Assembly (NCBI GenBank): GCA_045598965.1
Contig: JAZRVH010000006.1
Span: forward strand, 1 to 64,000
Direction of reading: 5' to 3'
Origin: RGIG426 sp045598965
Lineage (GTDB): Bacteria; Bacillota; Clostridia; Oscillospirales; Acutalibacteraceae
DNA length: 64,000 nt
This document shows positions 32,602 through 41,195 of the stretch, in pieces (position 1 is the stretch's first letter; every line of letters starts with the position of its first letter). A program made the position numbers and the translations under genes. Under the pieces are notes generated by a model, which saw nothing but the letters and a program-made list of their open reading frames with translations, had not been told where the DNA came from and did no database searches.

Positions 32602-32607
32602 ACCTAA

Positions 32608-32684
32608 TGGTAGCGGCAGTCGGAGTCGAACCAACGACACTGCGGGTATGAACCGCATGCTCTAGCCAACTGAGCTATACCGCC
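32608..32684 (-). tRNA. tRNA-Met (anticodon CAT), probably elongator
   Basis: Cloverleaf on the minus strand: acceptor GGCGGTA with a G-T first pair, anticodon arm TGCGG/TTCATAC/CCGCA, T-arm GGTTCGACTCC, encoded CCA. The anticodon stem lacks the three consecutive G-C pairs of initiator tRNA, so it is an elongator Met tRNA, less likely the lysidine-modified Ile tRNA. Confidence 0.93.
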
Positions 32685-32714
32685 ATATACGCCGCCCGAT
32701 GGACAGCGAAATTT

Positions 32715-32743
32715 ATTATATAGTATACTTTCGAAGTTGTCAA
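32715..32743 (-). promoter_or_regulatory. Promoter of the tRNA operon
   Basis: Perfect consensus: TTGACA (32738-32743), 17 bp, TATAAT (32715-32720), about 30 nt upstream of tRNA-Met. Confidence 0.9.
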
Positions 32744-32773
32744 GGGTATTTTTGAGATTTTTTTATTTCCCCT

Positions 32774-33595
32774 TTATTCGGTCCACTGTTCCTTTTCCAA
32801 AACACCCGTCACAACAAACCGTGTATTGCCGTCCGCCGTAACGCAAGTCTCAAGCGTTACGATATGGTCGCTGGTCGTCACTTTACAATCACGGGTCATT
32901 CCGTAGGCAGGATGACGAATTTCGTCAATATAATCGGCAAACAGCTCTTTCGTTCTGAAAAAGTCGTTTTCGGTCATAATGTGACGGTCATCACGGGTGT
33001 ACGCCGAAAAAATGCGATAGGTAAGCACACGGTCCGGCGTGTAAATATAGAAAACAGGGGTGGAATCCCACATATCCTGCACTTTCAAGTCGTGAAGTGC
33101 CCGGAACATAGACCCGTTTTTCATGCAGTGACCGTACAAAATCGTGTTGGGGTCATAGAAATCCTTGTTGTTGCATTTTTGGCTGTAAATCGTGCCTTCA
33201 AACAAGTATTCCTTATCCTCGCCACGGTGCAGATAAAAATCCTCCTCCTCATCCGGAGAGCTTTGGGCAATAGGATAATCAATCACCGTGTTGGGCATAC
33301 GAATCCAGGCGTACAAATCCTCGTTTTTCGCCTGCAATTTCTTAAAATCAATGGGATTTTTGACCTTTTCCACCGGCGGCGTCACATCCTCCACCCGCAT
33401 GGGTGCCAACACAGCAGGAGCGATAGAAACCTCCGAAATCTCCGGCTCCTTTTTTTCTCCGTTCGGCAACAAAAGGAGCAGTGCCACCACAATCGCCAAC
33501 AGGGCAACGGCAATCAGCACAATCCACCACGTTTTTTTGGGAGAACGGTTCTCGTTGCCGTTCGTCATCGCTCCATATTGGTCATACATAGTCAT
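32774..33595 (-). CDS. srtB: Class B sortase
   Basis: A membrane-anchored transpeptidase that joins sorting-signal proteins to the cell wall. The 273-residue product has an N-terminal signal anchor (residues 23-43) and a sortase B fold with catalytic His156 (TILYGHCMKNGSMF), Cys251 (VTLETCV) and Arg259 (NTRFVVTG). The ATG at 33595 lies close to its AAAGG site; an ATG two codons on is an alternative. It is 40 bp downstream of the DacF-like gene, probably one operon. No substrate with a visible sorting signal is in the window. Confidence 0.92.
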   Translation of the reverse strand: MTMYDQYGAMTNGNENRSPKKTWWIVLIAVALLAIVVALLLLLPNGEKKEPEISEVSIAPAVLAPMRVEDVTPPVEKVKNPIDFKKLQAKNEDLYAWIRMPNTVIDYPIAQSSPDEEEDFYLHRGEDKEYLFEGTIYSQKCNNKDFYDPNTILYGHCMKNGSMFRALHDLKVQDMWDSTPVFYIYTPDRVLTYRIFSAYTRDDRHIMTENDFFRTKELFADYIDEIRHPAYGMTRDCKVTTSDHIVTLETCVTADGNTRFVVTGVLEKEQWTE

Positions 33596-33635
33596 TCCAG
33601 CCTTTCCAAAAGCATTTTTTACAAGAAACGGTCGC

Positions 33636-35039
33636 TTATTTCATCGGTTTATATCGCCGCTTAGAGCGTCTGCGTGCATTGCGGCGTTTTTCTCGATTGT
33701 GGGAAATGGCAAGTGCCGCATACGCAATCAAGAGCACAGCCAAAATGATAATGACACCCCACAGCCACGGAGAGGTGATAATCGCACAAAGCCGGCTCCA
33801 CAAAAACAGCAAAGCACTGCGACGTACCGATTCTCCCGCCACCAAATCCACCGTGCCGATTGCTTGGTCTTCACGGATATACAACGTGGCGTGACCCAGC
33901 ACTTGCCCCTTTTCGATAGGAGCTTCAAAATACTCTTTATCCAGTTTGATTTCGGTACGCACCGTGTCCAAATCCAGCTCGTTCGGCACCACGCCGGTCA
34001 CCGAATCCTTCGACACAAGTGTCAGCGAATCCACTGTCCACGACAACCGTATCTCTGCACGGGTCATCGGTTGATTTTTCTTTAACAGCGTTTGATAGGT
34101 GAACTGGTCAACCGCCCATCCGACAAGCTCCGACGTCGTGTCATAATGGGTGCCGGTTTCGCCGTCCTTGTTCTCCATCGGGCAACCGAGCACCACCGTC
34201 AAATACCGATAGCTTTCAATGGTGCAAAGGGATGCCAACGCCCGCCCGTCAATTTCGGAAACGCCGGTTTTTCCGGCTGTCATCGGCTCATAGTAGTAGC
34301 CGGAGGACTCCCGCAGCATATAGTTGCTGTTTTCCCACGAACGAGGCATTCCGCCTTTTACCGGCGTAACGCTGTATTCGGGCAAAGACAAAGCCTCTTC
34401 AAGCACCGGGTCATCCATCGCATACCGCATGGCGATATACATATCCCGTGCCGTGGTTTTTTGGAGCGGGTCATCGAGCCCGGTTACATTCGTCAACGTT
34501 GTGTGTGTACAGCCGATAGTTTTCAGGTATTCGTTCATTCCCGAAACAAAGCCGTCCACGCCGCCGGCTGTCGTCGCCGCAAGCGTAACCGCCGCATCCG
34601 CCGCCGTTTGAATCATCGACAGATTCAAAAGGTCTTTCAAAAGCCACGTTTCTCCCGTCTCCATATTGGCGAGAGTGAGTCCCGTCCCCAAAATATATTG
34701 GTCTTGGAGAAAGTTGGTATACACGCCGGTCGTTTTGTTCAAATCCAGTTTTTTATCGGCAATCAGTTTTCGAGCATACAACCCCACCATTATTCGCATA
34801 GAGGCGGCGGGGTCAAGCGGCGTATCTGCCGCTTTTTCAAACAAAATCGTATCTCTTCCGGCAATGCCGTCCGCGGCAGAAGCCGACGCATCCATATATA
34901 CAAGCATCGCCCCTTTGGCGGTGACGGCAGAGGCAACCTCGGCAGGCAATTCGTATGCCGCCGACGCTCCCACCGAAAACACAGAAAGGCAGAATGCCAT
35001 TATGCACGCCAAAAGGGCGAATTTTTTTAATTTACGCAT
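33636..35039 (-). CDS. DacF-like penicillin-binding protein homologue, catalytic residues missing
   Basis: A 467-residue exported protein with a signal peptide (1-28) and the S11 D-Ala-D-Ala carboxypeptidase fold, then a C-terminal domain, a membrane segment (about 415-445) and a basic tail. The active-site region FEKAADTPLDPAASMRIM aligns without gaps to the usual EKNAD....P-A-S-x-x-K motif, but Ala79 replaces the nucleophilic Ser and Arg82 the Lys. The SxN motif reads Thr-Ala-Ala (145-147). KTG (257-259) remains. It is therefore probably not an active carboxypeptidase and may bind cell wall or a partner. The ATG at 35039 has AGGTGG upstream. It leads into srtB. Confidence 0.85.
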   Translation of the reverse strand: MRKLKKFALLACIMAFCLSVFSVGASAAYELPAEVASAVTAKGAMLVYMDASASAADGIAGRDTILFEKAADTPLDPAASMRIMVGLYARKLIADKKLDLNKTTGVYTNFLQDQYILGTGLTLANMETGETWLLKDLLNLSMIQTAADAAVTLAATTAGGVDGFVSGMNEYLKTIGCTHTTLTNVTGLDDPLQKTTARDMYIAMRYAMDDPVLEEALSLPEYSVTPVKGGMPRSWENSNYMLRESSGYYYEPMTAGKTGVSEIDGRALASLCTIESYRYLTVVLGCPMENKDGETGTHYDTTSELVGWAVDQFTYQTLLKKNQPMTRAEIRLSWTVDSLTLVSKDSVTGVVPNELDLDTVRTEIKLDKEYFEAPIEKGQVLGHATLYIREDQAIGTVDLVAGESVRRSALLFLWSRLCAIITSPWLWGVIIILAVLLIAYAALAISHNREKRRNARRRSKRRYKPMK

Positions 35040-35099
35040 AGACAAACCACCTTTTTTCGCCTATAATAGAACGTACACGGAACACAACACAGATATACG

Positions 35100-35128
35100 A
35101 TTATAGTATACCAAATATTTTTTTGAAA
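35100..35128 (-). promoter_or_regulatory. Promoter of the DacF-like/sortase operon
   Basis: TTTCAA (35123-35128), 17 bp, TATAAT (35100-35105) on the minus strand, about 55 nt before the start codon. Confidence 0.6.
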
Positions 35129-35155
35129 TGCAATCCTTTTTTAAGGAGGGATTTT

Positions 35156-35821
35156 ATGTTCTATATCACCGGCGATTTGCATGGAGATTTATCCCGCCTC
35201 TCCCGCACCCGCAAACTGAAAAAAGGCGACACATTGCTGGTTCTCGGCGATTTCGGCGTGCTGTGGTACGGCGACAAACGGGATGACCGTGCCCTGCGAT
35301 GGCTAAAACGCCGCAAATATACCGTCTTGTTTTTGGACGGTGCCCACGAAAATTACACGTTGCTGGATGCCGCCGACAAAGCGGAATTTGGCGGAGCTCC
35401 CGCCGGCAAACTGGCAGATAACGTCTTTCACCTGTTCCGGGGCGAAATCTATGAAATCGAGGGCAAACACGTGTTTGCCTTTGGCGGCGGCGATGCCGAA
35501 AGCGAATGGGAATTCCGCACCGACACTCATTCCGAACGAGAAGCTCCCTCCGGCGATGAAATGTCCCGTGGTTATGAGAATTTGGCCGCCGTCAATAACA
35601 CAGTGGATATCGTTGCCACTCACTCTCCCTCCGGAAAAGCCAACGGCTATTTCGCCGCCCGCAAAGGTGGGGACGGTCGGCTGAGAGGCGTTCACATTTA
35701 CCTGAACCGCTTAGAGGAAATCGTCACCTTTGACCACTGGTATTTTGGCAGTCTCCACGTGGACAAGCCTTGCGGCTCTCGCCACACCGCCGTGTTTGAG
35801 GAAATTCTTAAAGTGGAATAA
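35156..35821 (+). CDS. Metallophosphoesterase-family protein with altered metal motifs
   Basis: A 221-residue cytoplasmic protein of the calcineurin-like phosphoesterase fold. The first two motifs are normal: GDLHGD (6-11) and LGDFG (30-34). The third, usually GNH(E/D), reads GAHE (62-65), and the last, usually GHxH, reads GSLH near residue 198; a lone His sits in ATHSP. From memory some clostridial relatives share similar changes, so this may be a divergent subfamily and not decay. The substrate is unknown. The ATG at 35156 has AAGGAGGG upstream. Confidence 0.8.
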   Translation: MFYITGDLHGDLSRLSRTRKLKKGDTLLVLGDFGVLWYGDKRDDRALRWLKRRKYTVLFLDGAHENYTLLDAADKAEFGGAPAGKLADNVFHLFRGEIYEIEGKHVFAFGGGDAESEWEFRTDTHSEREAPSGDEMSRGYENLAAVNNTVDIVATHSPSGKANGYFAARKGGDGRLRGVHIYLNRLEEIVTFDHWYFGSLHVDKPCGSRHTAVFEEILKVE

Positions 35822-35828
35822 TTTTTGC

Positions 35829-35868
35829 ACAAAAAACCCGCCTTCCTCTCGGAAGGCGGGTTTTCATT
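35829..35868. terminator. Bidirectional terminator after the phosphoesterase gene
   Basis: AAAACCCGCCTTCC, short loop, GGAAGGCGGGTTTT with T-rich flank; it serves the plus-strand phosphoesterase and possibly the convergent glycosylase gene. Confidence 0.85.
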
Positions 35869-35913
35869 TTTTACACAAGGGAGGCTTTTTGCTTTATCCT
35901 CATACTCACGTTC

Positions 35914-36504
35914 TCACAATTCCGTGTGGTCACATACCTCACGAATCTTGTCCCGCAGGGTGACAAAATCTGCAAACCACTCCCCTTTGCGGCGGGGATC
36001 ACGCAAAACGGCGGCGGGGTGAAGCGTGCCCATCAAAAGCACTCCGTTTCGCTCAAAAAACTGGCCGTGTTCCCGTGTTACCTTAAAATCCTTGCTGATG
36101 ATTTGGCAAGCGGCAACCCGTCCGAGACAAACAATAATTTTCGGGCGAATCAAAGCCACTTGGGCTCTAAGCCATTCGATGCACGCCTCTTGCTCCTCGG
36201 GAAGCGGGTCACGGTTTTGCGGAGGACGGCATTTAACGATGTTGGCGATATAGATGTTTTTCTTGCGAGAAAGGCCCACCGCCTCTAACGCCAAATCGAG
36301 TAATTTACCGCCACGACCGACAAACGGCTCGCCCTGTAAATCCTCGTTTTCGCCGGGGCCCTCGCCGACAAACAACACCTCTGCCTGCGTGTTTCCCACG
36401 CCGACCACCACATGGTGTCGGGTTTTACAAAGTCCGCACCGTTCGCAGGAAAGACATTGCTCTGTCAACGTGTCAAAATCGGTAATGTGTCGAATTTCAC
36501 TCAT
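35914..36504 (-). CDS. Uracil-DNA glycosylase, family 4 (Fe-S)
   Basis: This enzyme excises uracil from DNA in base-excision repair. The 196-residue product has the family 4 features: Cys-rich N-terminus (CLSCERCGLCKTR) contributing to a [4Fe-4S] cluster, motif VLFVGEGPGENED (catalytic region), further Cys in IVKCRPPQNRDP, and MGTLHPAAVL near the C-terminus. Length and motif order are typical. It is a single gene with no obvious partner, convergent with the phosphoesterase gene. Confidence 0.93.
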   Translation of the reverse strand: MSEIRHITDFDTLTEQCLSCERCGLCKTRHHVVVGVGNTQAEVLFVGEGPGENEDLQGEPFVGRGGKLLDLALEAVGLSRKKNIYIANIVKCRPPQNRDPLPEEQEACIEWLRAQVALIRPKIIVCLGRVAACQIISKDFKVTREHGQFFERNGVLLMGTLHPAAVLRDPRRKGEWFADFVTLRDKIREVCDHTEL

Positions 36505-36562
36505 ACGTGTCCCTCTTTTTCAAAAAATCTAAAACTTTTTCCATATTATAGCACATTGGGAC

Positions 36563-36591
36563 TTGAAAAGAAAGAAAAATTGCGTTACAAT
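36563..36591 (+). promoter_or_regulatory. Promoter of pduL-glyA-SPFH
   Basis: TTGAAA (36563-36568), 17 bp, TACAAT (36586-36591), about 40 nt before the pduL start. Confidence 0.55.
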
Positions 36592-36634
36592 TTACGTATA
36601 GTGTCAAATTTATAAAAAGAAATGGAGAATACTA

Positions 36635-37213
36635 ATGGAAAACGGTATTTTAGTCGAAACCTCGGCACGTCACCTGCACGTCACGCGGGAGCATTTGGAC
36701 ATTCTGTTTGGTGAGGGCTATGAGCTCACCTCCAAAAAAGACCTGTCGCAACCGGGTCAGTTCGCCTGCGAGGAGCGAGTGGACATTGTCGGCCCGAAAC
36801 GCACGCTGTCCGGCGTGTCCATTCTCGGCCCGATTCGCAAAGCCACCCAAGTGGAACTGTCGCTGACCGACGCCCGCTCGATCGGCGTGAATGCTCCGGT
36901 TCGTGAATCCGGTGATATCGCCGGCTCCGGTGCCTGCAAAATCGTGGGGCCGAAAGGCGAAGTGGAAATCTCCGAGGGTGTTATCGCCGCAAAACGTCAT
37001 ATTCACATGACCCCCGCCGATGCAAAAGCCTACAATGTGGAAGACAAAGAAATCGTGTCCGTCCGTCTGGAAACCGAGGGTCGCTCCCTCACGTTTGACG
37101 ACGTGGTGGTTCGTGTATCCGACAACTTCTTCCTCGCTATGCACATCGACACCGACGAATCCAATGCCGCCGGCTTCTCTCCGGCTATCAAAGGCATCAT
37201 CATCAAAAAATAA
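36635..37213 (+). CDS. pduL: Phosphate acyltransferase of the PduL family
   Basis: PduL transfers acyl groups between CoA and phosphate (acetyl or propionyl phosphate). The 192-residue product has the two-half barrel fold motifs with metal-binding histidines: SARHLHVT near the start and AAKRHIHMTP in the middle. There is no N-terminal microcompartment-targeting extension and no shell genes nearby, so it likely serves as a free cytosolic phosphotransacetylase. It is the first gene of an operon with glyA. Confidence 0.92.
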   Translation: MENGILVETSARHLHVTREHLDILFGEGYELTSKKDLSQPGQFACEERVDIVGPKRTLSGVSILGPIRKATQVELSLTDARSIGVNAPVRESGDIAGSGACKIVGPKGEVEISEGVIAAKRHIHMTPADAKAYNVEDKEIVSVRLETEGRSLTFDDVVVRVSDNFFLAMHIDTDESNAAGFSPAIKGIIIKK

Positions 37214-37252
37214 TCCCCCCAAAAAAGACGTTAAAAACAGGAGGACAGTCCC

Positions 37253-38494
37253 ATGGAATTTCTTGACAAACTTGCCCCGCTGGACCACGAGGTCTATGAC
37301 GCTTGTGCGTTGGAGCTTGCCCGCCAGCAACACAACATTGAACTTATCGCATCCGAAAACATCGTGTCCGAGGGCGTGCTGTACGCCGCCGGCTCGGTGC
37401 TGACCAACAAATATGCCGAGGGATATCCGGGTCACCGTTACTACGGCGGTTGCCAGTATGTGGATATCGTGGAGGATCTCGCCCGTGAGCGTGCCAAAAA
37501 GCTGTTCGGTGCGGATCACGCCAACGTACAGCCTCACTCCGGTGCCTCCGCCAACTTGGCGGCGTTCTGTGCCTTTATGAAACCGGGCGACACGGTGCTT
37601 GGTATGGGGCTCCCCAGCGGCGGTCACCTCTCCCACGGTACCAAATTCAACATCTCGGGCAAACACTTTAACTCGGTGGCGTACGGTCTTAACGAGGAAA
37701 CCCAGCTCATCGACTATGACGAGCTTCGTCGCCTTGCCAAAGAACACAAGCCCCAGCTCATTGTGGTGGGTGCGTCCGCCTATCCCCGCATTATTGACTT
37801 TAAGCTGTGCCGTGAAATTGCGGATGAGGTCGGTGCCTATTTGATGGTGGATATGGCACACATCGCCGGTCTTGTGGCGGCGGGTGTCCATCCGTCTCCC
37901 GTGCCGTATGCGGACGTGGTGACCACCACCACCCACAAAACCATGCGTGGTCCCCGTGGCGGTTTGATTCTCTGCAAAGAGCAATACGCCAAGCAGATAG
38001 ACAAAGCCGTGTTCCCGGGAACGCAGGGCGGCCCGCTTATGCACATTATCGCCGCCAAAGCCGTTATGCTCGGCGAGGCGTTGAAACCCGAATTCAAAGC
38101 GTATCAAGAACAAATCGTCAAACACGCCGCCGTGCTTGCCGACGAACTGCTCGCCGCCGGCTTTGACCTGGTTTCCGGCGGTACGGATAACCATTTGATG
38201 CTCCTCGACCTGCGTTCGGTGGGTATCACCGGTGCGGAGCTGGAAAAACGGTTGGACGAGGTGCACATCACCGCCAACAAAAACTCCATCCTCAACGACC
38301 CGCAGCCGTCCTCCATTACGAGCGGTATGCGTCTCGGCACGCCGGCTGTCACCTCTCGTGGCTTCAAAGAGGCGGAAATGAAAGAGATTGCCCGCTTCAT
38401 TAAAGAGGCGACGTTCAACTTCGACGCCACCAAAGACCGCATTACCGAGGAAGTTATTGCGTTGTGTGAACGTTTCCCGATTTACTCGAAATAA
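37253..38494 (+). CDS. glyA: Serine hydroxymethyltransferase
   Basis: GlyA interconverts serine and glycine with tetrahydrofolate, feeding one-carbon metabolism. The 413-residue PLP enzyme contains IELIASENIVS near residue 25, YAEGYPGHRYYGGC, the PLP-lysine region VVTTTTHKTMRGPRGG near 225, and TSGMRLGTPAVTSRG near the C-terminus. The length is normal. AGGAGG precedes the ATG. It lies 39 bp after pduL and 20 bp before the SPFH gene. Confidence 0.98.
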   Translation: MEFLDKLAPLDHEVYDACALELARQQHNIELIASENIVSEGVLYAAGSVLTNKYAEGYPGHRYYGGCQYVDIVEDLARERAKKLFGADHANVQPHSGASANLAAFCAFMKPGDTVLGMGLPSGGHLSHGTKFNISGKHFNSVAYGLNEETQLIDYDELRRLAKEHKPQLIVVGASAYPRIIDFKLCREIADEVGAYLMVDMAHIAGLVAAGVHPSPVPYADVVTTTTHKTMRGPRGGLILCKEQYAKQIDKAVFPGTQGGPLMHIIAAKAVMLGEALKPEFKAYQEQIVKHAAVLADELLAAGFDLVSGGTDNHLMLLDLRSVGITGAELEKRLDEVHITANKNSILNDPQPSSITSGMRLGTPAVTSRGFKEAEMKEIARFIKEATFNFDATKDRITEEVIALCERFPIYSK

Positions 38495-38514
38495 TCTAAA
38501 AAGGAGAATGCTTT

Positions 38515-39474
38515 ATGGGACCCATTATTACAATTGGTATTATCGTCGTAATCTTTTTGGCACTGTCCATCCGTGTCGTGCCGCAAGCCCACGAATATGT
38601 GGTGGAATTTCTCGGCAAATATCGTAAGACCTGGGGTGCCGGCATCCACTTCCTCATCCCGTTTTTTGAGACGGTTTCCAAACGCATCACCTTGATGGAA
38701 CAACTGCTCGATGCACCGCCTCAACCGGTTATCACCGAGGATAACGTCACGATGCAAATCGACTCCGTGGTGTATTTCCGCATTTTTGATGCAAAGCTTT
38801 ACGCCTACGGTGCGGTTAACCCCATCAGTGCCCTTGAAAACCTCACCGCCACCACCCTGCGTAATATCGTCGGCGAGCTGGATTTGGACGGTACGCTCAC
38901 TTCCCGTGACGTTATCAACGCCAAAATGACCGAGATTATCGACAAAGCGACCGACGAGTGGGGCATTCGTGTCACCCGTGTGGAGCTTAAAAACATCATC
39001 CCGCCGAAAGAAATTCGGGATGCCATGGAAAAACAAATGAAGGCCGAGCGTGAGCGTCGTGAAACCTTGCTTCAAGCCGAGGGGCACCGTGATGCTATTG
39101 TCACCCGTGCCGAAGGTGAAAAACACGCCGCCGTCCTCGCCGCAGAGGGCGAACGTGACGCCCGCATTGCCCGTGCCGAAGGTGAAGCCAGAGCCATTCT
39201 GCTTCAAAAACAGGCCGAGGCCGCCGGCATCCGTGCTCTTATGGAAGCCAACCCCAACGCCGCCGTGCTGGAGCTCAAACGCTATGAGGCTCTGATTAAA
39301 GCGGCGGACGGTCAAGCCTCCAAAATCATCATCCCGACGGACGTGGCTGCCGGCGTTGCCAAAAACGTGGTTTGGAACGAAACCACCGGCATCGGCAACA
39401 ACACCGCACCCGCTCCGAAAGCCCCGCCCGTGCCGAAAGATGACCCCTGCTGTGACCGCTTTGACGAGGAATAA
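38515..39474 (+). CDS. SPFH/stomatin-prohibitin membrane protein
   Basis: A 319-residue protein with one N-terminal membrane segment (about residues 3-22), then an SPFH/band-7 domain (VPQAHEYVVEFLGKYRKTWGAG, LMEQLLDAPPQPVITEDNVTMQIDSVVYFRI) and an Ala/Glu-rich coiled coil with repeated AEGE units (about 175-245). It resembles QmcA/YbbK-type proteins that form large rings and organise membrane domains. The C-terminal tail is Pro-rich and ends near two Cys. It closes the pduL operon. Confidence 0.92.
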   Translation: MGPIITIGIIVVIFLALSIRVVPQAHEYVVEFLGKYRKTWGAGIHFLIPFFETVSKRITLMEQLLDAPPQPVITEDNVTMQIDSVVYFRIFDAKLYAYGAVNPISALENLTATTLRNIVGELDLDGTLTSRDVINAKMTEIIDKATDEWGIRVTRVELKNIIPPKEIRDAMEKQMKAERERRETLLQAEGHRDAIVTRAEGEKHAAVLAAEGERDARIARAEGEARAILLQKQAEAAGIRALMEANPNAAVLELKRYEALIKAADGQASKIIIPTDVAAGVAKNVVWNETTGIGNNTAPAPKAPPVPKDDPCCDRFDEE

Positions 39475-39482
39475 TTTTAATT

Positions 39483-39518
39483 AAAAAAAGACCATCCTGT
39501 TAAGGATGGTCTTTTTCT
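39483..39518 (+). terminator. Terminator of pduL-glyA-SPFH
   Basis: AAAAGACCATCC, TGTTA loop, GGATGGTCTTTTT and a further T-rich run. Confidence 0.9.
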
Positions 39519-39560
39519 TTTGTTCTCTATTATTATATTACCTTATAAAAGAGAAACGCT

Positions 39561-41072
39561 TTATTTTGTCGCCTTGCGGAAATCGTACACCGCACCATAC
39601 ACGCCGCCGCCGAACGGACGGACATTCACGCCCTCTACCCCTTTGCCAAACGCAAACGTACGGGCAGGGTAATACAGCGGCAGGCAAGGACAGCTTTTAT
39701 ACAGCTGTATTTCCGCCTTTTTATACGCATCACGTGCATCCTCGGCAACCGCCTTTTTAAGAAGCTCATCAAAGGTGCGGTCCGCAAGTCCGGTCACGTT
39801 GTTCACATCTCCGGTAGAAAACGCCGTCAGCACATCTTGCACCGTGCCGCCGGTCGCCACCGCCGTGCCTAACGCCAGCTCATAGTCGCCGGAGGAAATC
39901 CGTGCAGACAACTCCTCTGCCGGCAGTTTTTCCAGTTTGAAATACAGCGAAAACCGTTTTTGCCACGTCTGTAAAATTTCTGTTGCCATCTCAACCGAGC
40001 GGGCATCCTCCCCGCAAAGCAACGTGAGCTGCGACAGACCGGAAATTCGCTTTTTTCCCTCATCAAACGAGCCAAAGCCGTCGGATTCACGGACGTATCG
40101 CTCGCCGCCACAAAGCGTATCCGGAGGCACAAACCCCACCGCTATGTGTTCGCCGTCCTTTTCCAAAAGCTCGGTCAACTTTTGGCGGTCCACCGTGTTG
40201 CACAACGCCAAACGAACCGCCGTCGACAGCCCCTCGCTTTTGGTGTTAAACCACAAGGCATACAAACCGTCAAACACGGTCTTGGTGGCAAATCCCGCTC
40301 GCTTCACCGCAGACAGCTGTGACTCCGGAACTGCCGCCGCCGACAACGCCTCGGACTCCAAAAGCTGCACCGCTTCCGCCTCGTCGGCGTTCACCACATA
40401 GCGAACCGCATCGGGTAAAATTTCCTCGGCGGCATAATATTTCGAATTCTTGCGTAAAATAAGGTATTCCCCGTGACTCCACGAGGACAACGTAAACGCC
40501 CCGTTACACAGCACGTATTCCTGCTCCATCCCATAGTGACCGGCACTTTTTTCAAAAAACGCCGCCGGACAAGGATAGTATGCCGTCTTTGAAAGTTTAC
40601 GCAACAGCTCGCTGTCGGCTTGCTTGAGCGTCAACACAAAGGTGGATTCGTCCACCGCCTTAGCAGACGCAAAGTTCTTAAACTTCTCTTTCAAAGGAGA
40701 GCGTGTAGCGGGGTCGACCGCCCGAGCAAATGCAAAGGCGAAATCCTCCGCTGTCAGCGGCGTGCCGTCGCTCCATGTGGTGTGACGCAGGGAAAAGGTC
40801 ACGGTTTTTCCATCCGGCGATATCTCCCACGTTTCGGCAACCGCCGGCACAACCTCGCCCTCGTTTGTCAAGCGGGTAAGTCCCTCCATCGTAGCGGTCA
40901 GCACCTCGACCGAAGCGGCATCCTGTGCCATTTGGGGGTCTAACTGAACCGGCTCGGCACAAAGAGGAAACCGAAATGCCGAACCGTATTTGGATTGTCT
41001 TGCTCCGCAGGCAGTCGCCGAAAAACACATCACAACCGCCAAAACCACCGCCGCCAACTGCCGTATTTTCAC
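39561..41072 (-). CDS. Peptide-binding lipoprotein of an ABC importer (SBP family 5)
   Basis: A 503-residue extracellular solute-binding protein like OppA/DppA. The N-terminus has a hydrophobic stretch and lipobox SATACG, so it is lipidated at Cys near residue 22. Further motifs are EPVQLDPQMAQDAASVEVLTATMEGLT, ETWEISPDGKTVTFSLR and WSDGTPLTAEDFAFAF. The start is a GTG at 41072, with AAAGGAGGTGG upstream; an ATG 16 codons earlier lies before the ribosome site. No permease or ATPase genes are adjacent, so it is an orphan that may use a remote transporter. Confidence 0.9.
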   Translation of the reverse strand: MKIRQLAAVVLAVVMCFSATACGARQSKYGSAFRFPLCAEPVQLDPQMAQDAASVEVLTATMEGLTRLTNEGEVVPAVAETWEISPDGKTVTFSLRHTTWSDGTPLTAEDFAFAFARAVDPATRSPLKEKFKNFASAKAVDESTFVLTLKQADSELLRKLSKTAYYPCPAAFFEKSAGHYGMEQEYVLCNGAFTLSSWSHGEYLILRKNSKYYAAEEILPDAVRYVVNADEAEAVQLLESEALSAAAVPESQLSAVKRAGFATKTVFDGLYALWFNTKSEGLSTAVRLALCNTVDRQKLTELLEKDGEHIAVGFVPPDTLCGGERYVRESDGFGSFDEGKKRISGLSQLTLLCGEDARSVEMATEILQTWQKRFSLYFKLEKLPAEELSARISSGDYELALGTAVATGGTVQDVLTAFSTGDVNNVTGLADRTFDELLKKAVAEDARDAYKKAEIQLYKSCPCLPLYYPARTFAFGKGVEGVNVRPFGGGVYGAVYDFRKATK

Positions 41073-41120
41073 GTCGACCACCTCCTTTTTTGTGTATGCG
41101 ACAAGATTTTTTCTATGCAT

Positions 41121-41149
41121 ATTTTACCACGAAACTCCTTAAAATACAA
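41121..41149 (-). promoter_or_regulatory. Promoter of the peptide-binding lipoprotein gene
   Basis: TTGTAT (41144-41149), 17 bp, TAAAAT (41121-41126) with TGG before the -10 (extended). Confidence 0.65.
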
Positions 41150-41195
41150 GGGTTTTCACCGGTTTTCCCTTTGTCAAGTCGAAAAGAGAGCAGAT

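Noticed and set aside
32444..32684. tRNA cluster as an integration site for a mobile element
   Set aside because: No integrase, direct repeat of a tRNA end or phage-like genes lie on either side.
36635..37213. Microcompartment locus around pduL
   Set aside because: No BMC shell genes, no targeting peptide on PduL and no substrate dehydratase or aldehyde dehydrogenase are nearby.
36650..38266. 538-codon minus-strand open frame
   Set aside because: It is antisense to pduL and glyA, which are certain genes on the plus strand.
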